Assembly: GCA_964609215.1 (NCBI GenBank)
Contig: CAZSQZ010000002.1
Coordinates: forward strand, 1 to 64,000
Direction: 5' to 3'
Source: JABDKJ01 sp964609215
GTDB taxonomy: Bacteria > Bacteroidota > Bacteroidia > Flavobacteriales_D > JABDKJ01
DNA: 64,000 nucleotides
Position numbers and translations under genes: made by a program. Positions 1 through 8,917 of the stretch are shown piece after piece (positions within the stretch are counted from its first letter, which is position 1; each line of letters begins with the position of its first letter). The notes under the pieces were generated by a model. It searched no databases, was not told where the DNA came from, and was given only the letters and a program-made list of their open reading frames with translations.

Positions 1-924
<924 letters not shown>

Positions 925-1006
925 AAATTAATTTATGTTCCGAAGAACAAATTTTGTGAGTTTGAATTCTCAAGGGACATGCTAATTCAAGGCTATTACA
1001 ATTTTA

Positions 1007-1016
1007 TCAAAGAACT
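1007..1016 (-). promoter_or_regulatory. boxA-like antitermination element in rRNA leader
   Basis: On the minus strand the sequence reads AGTTCTTTGA, close to the boxA core of bacterial rRNA leaders (TGCTCTTTA in E. coli), which binds NusB/S10. It lies about 85 nt upstream of the 16S start, a sensible place for rRNA antitermination. Assignment rests on motif and position only. Confidence 0.6.
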
Positions 1017-1064
1017 TTCCTATATATTAATGTAAAATAGGTTCAAATTTTATTTCAATAAAAA

Positions 1065-1100
1065 AGGACGGCAAAGATAAAAAACTATTACATCCGTCCT
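1065..1100 (-). promoter_or_regulatory. Possible proximal rRNA promoter (P2) inside an inverted repeat
   Basis: On the minus strand a TATCTTTG box (1072-1079) fits the Bacteroidota -7 consensus TAnnTTTG and is followed by GC-rich CCGTCC. Perfect 7-bp inverted arms, AGGACGG (1065-1071) and CCGTCCT (1094-1100), enclose it with a 22-nt loop. There is no clean TTG at -33; a TTT lies about 21 nt upstream. It could be a second promoter, an operator, or a leader hairpin in transcripts from the distal promoter. Confidence 0.5.
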
Positions 1101-1165
1101 AAATAATTTCTTGAAATTTTGTCACAATTAATCGTTTTTAATTGCCGTTTCGCTTAAAGCGGGTG

Positions 1166-1195
1166 CAAATGTAAAAGCTTTTTTTTATAAACCAA
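1166..1195 (-). promoter_or_regulatory. Distal rRNA promoter (P1)
   Basis: On the minus strand, TTG (1193-1195) is followed after 19 nt by TACATTTG (1166-1173), an exact match to the Bacteroidota consensus TTG-N17-23-TAnnTTTG. Initiation is expected near 1158-1161. The first transcribed bases are GC-rich (CACCCGC) and contain an 11-nt palindrome CGCTTTAAGCG (1151-1161). Confidence 0.75.
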
Positions 1196-1259
1196 ATATC
1201 TTTTATAAAAATATTCATTTGCGGGTTCATCACTAACGTTCGTATACCAATTAAGTTTC

Positions 1260-1267
1260 TATTTTTG
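1260..1267 (+). promoter_or_regulatory. Possible promoter -7 box for the 1286 gene
   Basis: TATTTTTG fits TAnnTTTG and ends 19 nt before the ATG at 1286. A TTC, not TTG, lies about 18 nt upstream (1239-1241), so the -33 element is imperfect. Confidence 0.4.
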
Positions 1268-1285
1268 TAATAAATAAATGAATAC

Positions 1286-1807
1286 ATGAGAAAATTGACA
1301 CTATTAGCTCTGATTCTGATGTTGAGCGTTGCGAGTTTCGGTCAGGATGATAAGAAATGGACTGACAATATTTATGTTGGAGGGAATCTTGGATTGAATT
1401 TGGGAACTATCACCTATATAGATGTATCCCCATTAATTGGATATAGGCTTAGTAATACTTATTCTGCTGGTGTAACTCTTACTTATCAATATTTTAACGA
1501 TAAACGATTTGATGTTTCGGGCAATGTAATCGGGGCTGGAGTGTTCAATAGGTTTAACATTACAGAAGAAATTTTTCTAATTGGGGAGTTCCAGAATTTG
1601 AGTTACAGCGGATTATCGGCTACTGGCGATAACAGTAATAACCCAAGATTGAGTATTCCATATCTATGGTTGGGTGGTGGATATAGCCAAAGGATTGGAA
1701 GTGGAAGATCTGCTATTTTTATTTCCTTCTTATATGATGTTATTCAGAATCCTAATGGACTAATACAAAACCCACAAATAAGAGGAGGTTTTACTTTTGG
1801 CATTTAA
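1286..1807 (+). CDS. Small outer-membrane beta-barrel protein, function unknown
   Basis: A 173-residue protein with a clear signal peptide (MRKLTLLALILMLSVASFGQ, cleavage about residue 20). The remainder is alternating hydrophobic/polar segments rich in Gly, Tyr and Asn (NIYVGGNLGLNLG, IGYRLSNTYSAGVTLTYQYF, YLWLGGGYSQRIG) and ends GGFTFGI, with an aromatic/hydrophobic terminus like outer-membrane barrels. The length suits an 8-stranded barrel. It stands alone, diverging from the rRNA genes, and its stop codon overlaps the accA stop by four bases in convergent arrangement. The barrel fold is inferred from sequence pattern; no substrate or partner can be named. Confidence 0.7.
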   Translation: MRKLTLLALILMLSVASFGQDDKKWTDNIYVGGNLGLNLGTITYIDVSPLIGYRLSNTYSAGVTLTYQYFNDKRFDVSGNVIGAGVFNRFNITEEIFLIGEFQNLSYSGLSATGDNSNNPRLSIPYLWLGGGYSQRIGSGRSAIFISFLYDVIQNPNGLIQNPQIRGGFTFGI

Positions 1808-2760
1808 CTTTGAGCGTAGACGCCCATTTCTCCGTACTTATTAATTCTATTCTCAATTAATTCTTCAGGAGTTATTTCCTTAAGTTTCTGAAAAGTCTTT
1901 AAAATTTCATTCTTGACATTTTTGAATGCCATGGCCTTATTGTTATGAGCTCCTCCCAATGGCTCTTTAATAATACCATCTATTAACTTATTGGACAACA
2001 TATCCTTTGCTGTTAACTTAAGAGCATCTGCTGCTCTTTCTTTATTTTCCCAATTCCTCCATAAGATAGAGGAGCATGATTCTGGTGAAATAACAGAATA
2101 CCATGTATTCTCCAACATAAATACTCTATCTCCCATTCCTATACCTAAAGCACCACCTGAAGCACCTTCTCCTATAACTATGGCGATTAAAGGAACTGAA
2201 AGCTGAGCCATTTCATAAAGATTTCGAGCGATAGCCTCTCCCTGCCCTCTTTCTTCTGCTTCTAGTCCTGGATATGCACCAGGAGTATCTATAAATGTAA
2301 CAATGGGCTTGTTGAATTTCTCAGCAAGTTTCATTAGACGCAATGCTTTTCTGTATCCCTCAGGGTTGGCCATTCCGAAATTTCTGTATTGTCTTTGTTT
2401 TGTATTTCCTCCTTTCTGCTGACCAATGAACATGAAAGTTTGTTCTTCTATCTTACCAAAGCCTCCTACCATAGCTTTATCATCTTTTACATTTCGATCT
2501 CCATGTAATTCGATAAAATCATCTGCTATGGCATTAATATAGTCTAGAGTATATGGTCTTTCTGGATGCCTAGAGACTTGAACTTTTTGCCATGGGGTAA
2601 GATTTGCATAAATCTCCTTAGTTTTTTCCTTGATTCTATCTTTTATCTCTTTAATTGTGGCTTTTACATTCACATCTCCTTTAGCTGCTATTGCCTCCGC
2701 ATTACCTAGTTGCTCATGCAACTCTTCAATCGGTTTTTCAAAATCTAAGAAAATTCCCAT
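1804..2760 (-). CDS. accA: Acetyl-CoA carboxylase carboxyltransferase subunit alpha
   Basis: This 318-residue protein is a full-length AccA. With AccD it moves the carboxyl group from biotin on AccB to acetyl-CoA, making malonyl-CoA for fatty-acid synthesis in the cytoplasm. Visible family features are DTPGAYPGLEAEERGQ at about residues 158-173 and the glycine-rich oxyanion/CoA region GEGASGGALGIG at about 197-208, in a crotonase-type fold. It is the last gene of a minus-strand operon tgt-lptG-accA and starts 2 nt after the lptG stop (TAG). Nothing looks damaged. Confidence 0.97.
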   Translation of the reverse strand: MGIFLDFEKPIEELHEQLGNAEAIAAKGDVNVKATIKEIKDRIKEKTKEIYANLTPWQKVQVSRHPERPYTLDYINAIADDFIELHGDRNVKDDKAMVGGFGKIEEQTFMFIGQQKGGNTKQRQYRNFGMANPEGYRKALRLMKLAEKFNKPIVTFIDTPGAYPGLEAEERGQGEAIARNLYEMAQLSVPLIAIVIGEGASGGALGIGMGDRVFMLENTWYSVISPESCSSILWRNWENKERAADALKLTAKDMLSNKLIDGIIKEPLGGAHNNKAMAFKNVKNEILKTFQKLKEITPEELIENRINKYGEMGVYAQS

Positions 2761-2762
2761 TT

Positions 2763-3848
2763 CTATTTTGGTGTTTTAATGTATAAAATGACCGCGATTA
2801 TACTAAAAATTGCATTTGGTGCCCATACTGCATATAACACATCTAGGCCAGTATTGGTTGCTGCCACCGTCATTATCTTCATGGCGAAGATATAAAGTAT
2901 TGCTATAAGTAGCCCAACTACTATCTTAAGGCCCATTCCACCTCTGACTTTCCTACTTGCTACTGAAACTCCTATTAAAGTGAGAATGTATGCAGCTATT
3001 GGATATGATGTTCTTTGATATTTTTCTATTTCATAAAACGGAATTTTATCGGAGCCCTTTAGCCGTTCTTTCTGAATAAATTTATTTAGCTCTGGAGTCG
3101 TCATTGTGTAAATAAAGTTCTCGTGTACACCGAAATCTGATAATTTTATATTTATCACTGTATCCAAACTTGTTCCATAATCTATGTGTTCGCCATCATT
3201 ATCAAAAGATCTGATAAAATAATTTTCTAATTTCCATGTTCCCTTAATGGAATCATAGCGTGCGTAATTGGCAAATAGTTTTTTTCTAAGTTCATTTTTT
3301 TCTGTATCCCAATGCTCAATTGAAAATTTACTTCCCCAATTATCTTGGTAGTCTATTGATTTGAAATAGGCTATCTCTCCTTCTCTCACTTCCGCGTGAT
3401 GATCCTTATCCCTAATTTCAAAAGGACCACTGATATATTCTAATTCGAACTCTTCTTTTATCTTATTTGCTTGAGGCACCAAAAAGTGCATTGCCACCAA
3501 GGAGATCACAACTAAAATTGAGGTTCCGATAAAAAATGGCAGGAGAAATCGCTTAAAACTTACTCCTCCTGCAATGATTGCAATGACCTCTGTCTTTTGG
3601 GCCATTTTGCTCGTACACCAGATGAGTGCAATAAAAAGGATTAAAGATGTAAAGAGGTTTCCATAGTGGATAATGAAATTTAGATAATAATTAAAAACAA
3701 TGCTTGTAAATGGCGGGTTTGTATCCAGAAAATCATCCATTTTTTCTGAAACATCGAATACCACCGCTATCAACATAAGCAGCGAAAGAATGAAGATAAA
3801 TGTGCCAAGAAACTTCTTGATAATATATATGTCAATTTTCTTAAGCAC
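2763..3848 (-). CDS. LptF/LptG family lipopolysaccharide export permease
   Basis: A 361-residue YjgP/YjgQ-family permease. These proteins sit in the inner membrane with LptB and drive LPS from the membrane to the outer surface. There are three N-terminal membrane segments (about 11-31, 55-78, 100-121), a soluble periplasmic jelly-roll region (about 125-275), and three C-terminal segments. The start is GTG and overlaps the tgt stop by one base (TAGTG), so translation is probably coupled. Bacteroidota usually carry two such permeases at separate loci; this one cannot be assigned to LptF or LptG by eye, though the tgt neighbour is common for the LptG-like copy. Confidence 0.9.
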   Translation of the reverse strand: MLKKIDIYIIKKFLGTFIFILSLLMLIAVVFDVSEKMDDFLDTNPPFTSIVFNYYLNFIIHYGNLFTSLILFIALIWCTSKMAQKTEVIAIIAGGVSFKRFLLPFFIGTSILVVISLVAMHFLVPQANKIKEEFELEYISGPFEIRDKDHHAEVREGEIAYFKSIDYQDNWGSKFSIEHWDTEKNELRKKLFANYARYDSIKGTWKLENYFIRSFDNDGEHIDYGTSLDTVINIKLSDFGVHENFIYTMTTPELNKFIQKERLKGSDKIPFYEIEKYQRTSYPIAAYILTLIGVSVASRKVRGGMGLKIVVGLLIAILYIFAMKIMTVAATNTGLDVLYAVWAPNAIFSIIAVILYIKTPK

Positions 3849-4981
3849 TATAATCTATTAGATAGTCTAGGCATAACATCATCTTTCCAACGGCTAAAGG
3901 TTCCTTCTATTATTTTCTTTCTCGCTTGTTTTACTAAATCTAAATAAAAAGCCAAATTGTGAATACTTGCAATCTGTGCTCCTAGCATTTCTTTTGATAT
4001 CATTAAATGCCTGAGATATGCTTTGGAATGTTTTAAATCGACAGATGCAGTCCCTTTATTATCAATAACAGAAAAATCATTCTTCCATTTTTCGTTACGA
4101 ATGTTAATAATACCATCCCATGTAAAAAGCATTCCATTTCTCCCATTTCTGGTTGGCATCACACAATCGAACATATCTATTCCCAGAGATATGCATTCTA
4201 AAATATTTTGCGGTGTTCCAACTCCCATCAGATACCTGGGTTTATCCTTTTCTAAATAGGAACAAACCAGACTGGTCATTTTATATAATTCTTCTGCTGG
4301 TTCCCCGACAGACAGTCCTCCTATTGCATTAATATCTAAATTCTGATTACTAACAAATTCTGCTGATTCTTTTCTTAAATCTTCATAAGTACTTCCTTGA
4401 ACTATTCCTGCAAAGGTTTGATTGTAGTCGTACATTGGTGGTTGATTGTTAAAATGGTCAATGCATCGTATTAACCATCTATGGGTAAGTTGCATTGAAC
4501 TTTTCGCATACTCATAGGAGCATGGCCAAGGCGTACATTCATCAAATGCCATTATTATATCTGCACCTATTTCTCTTTGCACATCTACTGCGCGTTCTGG
4601 AGAGAATGTATGTAATGATCCGTCTATATGACTTTTGAAAGTTACCCCTTCCTCTTTAATTTTTCTATTTGCAGAAAGGGAGTAAACTTGATAACCTCCG
4701 CTATCTGTAAGAATGGGCTTATCCCAATTAATAAATTTGTGCAAGCCACCGGCTGGATTAATCACTTCTAAACCCGGCCTTAGAAAAAGGTGATATGTGT
4801 TTCCAAGAATTATTTGAGCGTTGACCTGAGTTTCTAATTCGCTTTGGTGTACTCCTTTTACACTACCTGCTGTTCCAACAGGCATAAATATTGGGGTTTC
4901 TATTTTACCGTGGTCAGTTTTAAGTAAACCAACTCGAGCTGAAGATTTATCATCTTTATGTAAAAGGTCAAATTCTGCCAT
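3848..4981 (-). CDS. tgt: Queuine tRNA-ribosyltransferase (Tgt), zinc cysteines absent
   Basis: A 377-residue TGT that exchanges guanine-34 of GUN-anticodon tRNAs for preQ1. Motifs include DSGGYQVYSL near residue 92, FDECTPWP, GLSVGEPAEE, YLMGVGTP, and MPTRNGRNG. The usual zinc-binding CxCxxC just before the 'SRAYLRHL' motif is missing: the equivalent stretch reads KGTASVDLKHSKAYLRHL, with no cysteine, although the later His in SIHNLAFY is kept. Catalytic residues appear intact, so I call it functional with some caution. It heads the tgt-lptG-accA operon and is divergent from the glycosyltransferase at 5042. Confidence 0.94.
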   Translation of the reverse strand: MAEFDLLHKDDKSSARVGLLKTDHGKIETPIFMPVGTAGSVKGVHQSELETQVNAQIILGNTYHLFLRPGLEVINPAGGLHKFINWDKPILTDSGGYQVYSLSANRKIKEEGVTFKSHIDGSLHTFSPERAVDVQREIGADIIMAFDECTPWPCSYEYAKSSMQLTHRWLIRCIDHFNNQPPMYDYNQTFAGIVQGSTYEDLRKESAEFVSNQNLDINAIGGLSVGEPAEELYKMTSLVCSYLEKDKPRYLMGVGTPQNILECISLGIDMFDCVMPTRNGRNGMLFTWDGIINIRNEKWKNDFSVIDNKGTASVDLKHSKAYLRHLMISKEMLGAQIASIHNLAFYLDLVKQARKKIIEGTFSRWKDDVMPRLSNRL

Positions 4982-4995
4982 ACAATTTCTTGGGG

Positions 4996-5024
4996 TAAAG
5001 TTATTTTAATTGACTAATTGGCAA
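4996..5024 (-). promoter_or_regulatory. Probable promoter of tgt-lptG-accA
   Basis: On the minus strand TTG (5022-5024) and TAACTTTA (4996-5003) are 18 nt apart. The -7 box differs from TAnnTTTG only in its last base. It ends 14 nt before the tgt ATG at 4981. Confidence 0.5.
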
Positions 5025-5041
5025 TCTGTTCAACGTAGTAT

Positions 5042-6151
5042 TTGTTATTTAGCAAAAAGTTGGAGGTTTTTGTTTACATATATGTGTTTTGCTTTATTGT
5101 ATTGGTTTTTTACTATCTCTACTTTTTTAATTCTCTAGAATTAAGTGAAGACAAGGATGAAATGATTAAAGAAATTGGTATTTCAATAATCGTCTGCTCA
5201 AGAAATGAAGCATCAAATTTGGAATTATTGATTCCAAAATTGCTAAAACAAAACTACTCCAATTTTGAAATTGTATTAGTTAATCACGGTTCATCTGATA
5301 GGACTAAAGAGGTCATTAAAAATTACCAGTCAACCGACAATAGAATAAAATATCTAGAAGTGCCTTTTGAAGATTTTCATAGTAAAAAATACGCTTTGAA
5401 TTCTGGAATTCATTTCTCCAATAATGAATTTATCGTTCTCACTGATTCTGATTGCACTGTGCAATCCAATGATTGGTTAAAGATTTATTCTCAATATTTT
5501 CAGAAGAAAGACATAGTGCTAGGATATGGGCCTTATCAAAAAAAATCTGGGTTTCTCAATTTATTTATTCGTTTTGATACCTTCTTAATTGCTGCTCAAT
5601 ATTTTTCATTTGCGAAAAAGGGAGTTCCATATATGGGAGTTGGGAGAAACTTAGGTTATAGAAAAGAAATATTTAAAAAAAATAATGGTTTTGAAAAGCA
5701 TTTAGATTTGAAATCTGGTGATGATGACTTGTTTATACAAGAAGTGGCTAGTGCAAATAACACCGTTATATGTTTGGATAAAGCACATTTTGTAAAGAGT
5801 ATTCCCGAACAATCATGGATTAACTTTTTTAATCAAAAAAGAAGACACTTAAGTACCGGCAATAGATACAAACTAAAGAGTAAATTTCTTGTCGCACTAT
5901 ACCCAAGTTCTGTTCTGGCTTTTTCAGCACTTATGGCTTTGTTTGTTGGTGTTTCTGACCATTATGTAATGGTTGTATTATTATATTTTCTTAAGATTAT
6001 TATACAATGGACCGTATTTAAGAAGATTTCAAAAACTCTAGGTGAAAAAGACTTATGGATTTTCTCTCCTATATTGGAATTAATGACGGTTATTTACAAT
6101 GGAATTGTGGCTATGTCATTATTCGCTTCTAAAAAAATAGAATGGAAATAA
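5042..6151 (+). CDS. Membrane-anchored family 2 glycosyltransferase
   Basis: A 369-residue GT2 enzyme. A single N-terminal membrane segment (about residues 10-30) precedes a GT-A domain: SIIVCSRNEASNLELLI near 48, the nucleotide-binding LVNHGSSDRTKEV, a DxD-type LTDSDCT near 138, GVGRNLGYRKEIF, SGDDDLFIQ, and QKRRHLSTG as the QxxRW-like motif. The C-terminus has two or three more membrane segments. It probably adds a sugar to a lipid-linked acceptor at the inner face of the cytoplasmic membrane; donor and acceptor cannot be read from sequence. The start is TTG, the only candidate that keeps the full anchor. Its 3' end overlaps the sigma-factor gene by 10 bp, so the two are probably co-translated. 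Confidence 0.88.
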   Translation: MLFSKKLEVFVYIYVFCFIVLVFYYLYFFNSLELSEDKDEMIKEIGISIIVCSRNEASNLELLIPKLLKQNYSNFEIVLVNHGSSDRTKEVIKNYQSTDNRIKYLEVPFEDFHSKKYALNSGIHFSNNEFIVLTDSDCTVQSNDWLKIYSQYFQKKDIVLGYGPYQKKSGFLNLFIRFDTFLIAAQYFSFAKKGVPYMGVGRNLGYRKEIFKKNNGFEKHLDLKSGDDDLFIQEVASANNTVICLDKAHFVKSIPEQSWINFFNQKRRHLSTGNRYKLKSKFLVALYPSSVLAFSALMALFVGVSDHYVMVVLLYFLKIIIQWTVFKKISKTLGEKDLWIFSPILELMTVIYNGIVAMSLFASKKIEWK

Positions 6152-6750
6152 ATAAGAATCTTTCGGAAAAAGCAAAATACGATTATGCATTAGTGCAGAG
6201 GGCAGTGGACAAAAGAGATCAGGCAGCTTTTGCAGAGTTGATGGGAAGGTATAGAGACTCTATTTATTTCATGCTTTTGAAAATGGTCAATAATAAGGAT
6301 GATGCTGATGACTTGACCATTGAGGCTTTTGGTAAAGCGTTTAATAGATTGCATCAATATACTCCAAACTATGCTTTTAGTACATGGTTATTCAAGATCG
6401 CGTCCAATAATTGTATTGATTTCATTCGAAAGAAGAAGAAAAGACTAATGTCTATTGACAACGATTTCGAAAATGATAGCGGAGACAAAATTAAAATCGA
6501 TATCGAGTCTGATGGTTTAGATCCTATGCAGAGTGTTATAAGGGATCAGAAGTTTGAGCATATGAGAGAAATTGTGCAAAAGCTAAAGCCAAGATATCGT
6601 CAGTTGATTGAACTCAGATATTTTAAAGAGTTTTCCTACGAAGAAATTTCTGATGAATTGGAAATTCCCTTGGGAACTGTAAAAGCACAATTGTTTAGGG
6701 CTCGTGAGTTCCTTCAAAACATGATGAAACACACCAAGGATATGATATAA
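6142..6750 (+). CDS. ECF-type RNA polymerase sigma factor
   Basis: A 202-residue sigma-70 family protein. Region 2 spans about residues 24-95 (ELMGRYRDSIYFMLLKMVNN, DADDLTIEAFGKAFNRL, FSTWLFKIASNNCIDFIRKK) and region 4 about 140-195 (LKPRYRQLIELRYFKEFSYE, LEIPLGTVKAQLFRAREFLQ), with no regions 1 or 3, as in ECF sigmas. No anti-sigma gene lies beside it; neighbours are a glycosyltransferase (10-bp overlap upstream) and rsmG (11 nt downstream). The target regulon cannot be told from the sequence. The short acidic linker between regions 2 and 4 (ENDSGDKIKIDIESDG) is notable. Confidence 0.93.
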   Translation: MEINKNLSEKAKYDYALVQRAVDKRDQAAFAELMGRYRDSIYFMLLKMVNNKDDADDLTIEAFGKAFNRLHQYTPNYAFSTWLFKIASNNCIDFIRKKKKRLMSIDNDFENDSGDKIKIDIESDGLDPMQSVIRDQKFEHMREIVQKLKPRYRQLIELRYFKEFSYEEISDELEIPLGTVKAQLFRAREFLQNMMKHTKDMI

Positions 6751-6761
6751 TTTCCGCAAAA

Positions 6762-7382
6762 ATGCCGGAAATCATTTTCAAATATTTTCCAGATTTAACA
6801 GAGCAGCAAAAGAGCCTTATTATTGACTTAAAAGGTATTTACTCGAATTGGAATACCAAAATAAACCTAATAAGTCGAAAGGATTTTGATTTGTTCTATG
6901 AGCGTCATGTTCTTCATTCATTGAGTATATCAAAGTTCATACAGTTTGAGGACGAGTCGCATATTTTAGATTTCGGAACTGGTGGCGGATTTCCTGGAAT
7001 ACCACTTTCAATTCTATTTCCAAATTGCAATTTCCTTCTGGTTGACTCTGTCCAAAAAAAGATTAATGTTGTAAACAATGTTATTGATGAATTGAACTTA
7101 AATAATGCTCAAACCAAATGGACTCGTGTTGAGCAAATCGATGGAAAATTTGATTATATAACTGGGAGAGCGGTTAAGGATATTGGGCAGATATTAAAGT
7201 GGACTAAACCGCTATTAAACGGAAAGAGTATAAAGAAAAAATCCGGTATCTATTATTTAAAAGGAGGTGATTTTTTTCAAGAGTTAAAGCAAGCGGGAAT
7301 GAAGTCCAAAGTATTTAACTTGAATGAAGTCATAGAAGGTGAATTTTTTGAAACTAAAAAGCTAATCCGTTTTTACCTATAA
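6762..7382 (+). CDS. rsmG: 16S rRNA (guanine-527-N7)-methyltransferase RsmG
   Basis: This 206-residue protein is a complete RsmG/GidB, which methylates N7 of G527 in 16S rRNA using S-adenosylmethionine. The SAM-binding motif ILDFGTGGGFPGIPL lies near residues 68-82, followed by LLVDSVQKKINVV (ribose-binding acidic loop) and ITGRAVKDIGQIL. The N-terminal LYSNWNTKINLISRKDFDLF-type motif (seen here as YSNWNTKINLISRKDFDLF) is typical. It ends the plus-strand operon and overlaps the convergent wzi-like gene by 10 bp. Confidence 0.96.
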   Translation: MPEIIFKYFPDLTEQQKSLIIDLKGIYSNWNTKINLISRKDFDLFYERHVLHSLSISKFIQFEDESHILDFGTGGGFPGIPLSILFPNCNFLLVDSVQKKINVVNNVIDELNLNNAQTKWTRVEQIDGKFDYITGRAVKDIGQILKWTKPLLNGKSIKKKSGIYYLKGGDFFQELKQAGMKSKVFNLNEVIEGEFFETKKLIRFYL

Positions 7383-8917
7383 TCTGGCCAACTGATTCTT
7401 GCACCTAATTGCAAATAAAGGTAAGAGTTAGATTGCTGAGTTGATAAATTCACAAACCTAAAGTCTGCGAATAATCTAAAATCATCTCTTTTAGATAGAA
7501 TGTAATTAGCGGTCAATCTAACATCCAATAAATTATGCTTAACGCCTTGAGCAATTTCATTACCGAAATTTAGTTCGGGATTAACATAAGACTGGTATAA
7601 ATTCCCCCCTAAATTTACGTTTAGTGAATCTCTACCAAAATGACTGTAGATGAATTCTCCTTCAATTAGCCAATTGCCTTTTGGATAGGTTGCTAGCATA
7701 TGTAAATTGTAGAAATTGGACCCTAATGGATGGGCCAAAGGCTGGTTAAAATGACCATAATTCTGTGTTACATTTCCATGTGAATAGGTAAATGGCCTAA
7801 CCAGATTAAATTCCGTTTTTAAAGTCAGTTGGTCAATATTAAAGGCATTGAAATAATTGTTACCTAGTTGCAATCCAAACTTGTTCGCCCACCAACCATT
7901 TCCTGCAACGAAATTATCCAGTAAAAATTCATCAAGCATCCATTGTCCATAAAAGGACAGATTGTCAGAGGCTATATATTTCATGCCAAAGCCAATAATA
8001 GCATTATCTGCGGAACCTAATGAAAATTCAATTGGCCTATAAAAAATTACCGGGTTGAGATAGTTTAAATCGAAGCCTCTGTTATTTGAAACATCCCTTG
8101 CTGCCCAAATTATAGTTTCAAACAATGATAGACTTACTTGTGGTGAAACATTCCAGCTTAAAAAGTGAGTGGCAGTAAATTTATCTAACCACCGATCTCT
8201 ATTAAAAGGATTGATTCTTATATCTTTTTGCCAAGAATAAAGGTTAGTGTACTTAATATTCCAAACTGTAGTAGTGAGCTTAAAGTAAGGATATGCATTT
8301 GCATTGGAAGAAAGAAAAAGTGAATTTATACCATCTCCGAAAAAATGCCTGCCTCTTCCTATTTCAAGATTAAATATATGATCAGGACTATAGGAAACGT
8401 AACCCTCAAATGAATCAAAATTTCTTCCTATTCCTCCATTTCTTGCAACTCCCCAATTTGGAAAAACATTTAAGGAATCCAATAAAATTTCATCCCATCC
8501 ATGTGTATTTTGAGTTCCATAATAAGCAGATGCATTAATGGCCAATTTATTTTTCAAACTGGCTGTAACGCTCAACCCTGAGTACAGAGTTGATGAGAGA
8601 TGTATATTATCATTGGCATGCGCAGACCCAGAAGTAAGATATACTTGTGGCTTTATCTCTATGTAATCTATTCCTGCATTAATCAAGGAATCTCTTTGTA
8701 TTTGATGAATAGAATCATTTGAGTCCTTGAATAATTTTTTCAGATCATTGTATAAGTAAGGCCTGACAGCACTATGAAAATTTGGATTGTGAATTGATTG
8801 TTGCTTTTCTATTTTCAACTGAGCCCAATTGCTTTGAATCAGTTTTTGTACTTGCCCATTCCCTTGAAAAGAAAGAAAAAACCCCAATAAGATCAAATAT
8901 ATTCTTTGGGCCTTCAA
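7373..8917 (-). CDS. Capsule assembly Wzi-like outer-membrane protein (copy 1)
   Basis: A 514-residue protein with signal peptide MKAQRIYLILLGFFLSFQGNGQ. The body is a long series of amphipathic strands rich in Asn, Tyr and Phe, as in an 18-stranded barrel of the Wzi family, which anchors capsular polysaccharide to the cell surface. Typical motifs shared with the second copy (10024-11616) are the GRGRHFFGDGINSLFLSSN/GHGKHFIGEGYRSVILSDN segment and PLAHPLGSNFYN/PLAHPLGSGFDE. It is the last gene of the gmd operon and overlaps the WecA-like gene start by 4 bp. Function is inferred by family and context; surface glycan binding is likely but not certain. Confidence 0.82.
   Translation of the reverse strand: MKAQRIYLILLGFFLSFQGNGQVQKLIQSNWAQLKIEKQQSIHNPNFHSAVRPYLYNDLKKLFKDSNDSIHQIQRDSLINAGIDYIEIKPQVYLTSGSAHANDNIHLSSTLYSGLSVTASLKNKLAINASAYYGTQNTHGWDEILLDSLNVFPNWGVARNGGIGRNFDSFEGYVSYSPDHIFNLEIGRGRHFFGDGINSLFLSSNANAYPYFKLTTTVWNIKYTNLYSWQKDIRINPFNRDRWLDKFTATHFLSWNVSPQVSLSLFETIIWAARDVSNNRGFDLNYLNPVIFYRPIEFSLGSADNAIIGFGMKYIASDNLSFYGQWMLDEFLLDNFVAGNGWWANKFGLQLGNNYFNAFNIDQLTLKTEFNLVRPFTYSHGNVTQNYGHFNQPLAHPLGSNFYNLHMLATYPKGNWLIEGEFIYSHFGRDSLNVNLGGNLYQSYVNPELNFGNEIAQGVKHNLLDVRLTANYILSKRDDFRLFADFRFVNLSTQQSNSYLYLQLGARISWPDYR

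Larger units (their letters stand above)
925..1165 (-). other. 16S rRNA leader region
   Basis: This non-coding stretch between the 16S 5' end and the distal promoter is what a transcript from that promoter would carry as its leader, roughly 235 nt. It is very AT-rich. It holds the boxA-like element and the inverted repeat described separately. I see no open frame worth calling. With the promoter region it accounts for the 361 bases between the 16S gene and the first protein gene. Confidence 0.75.
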
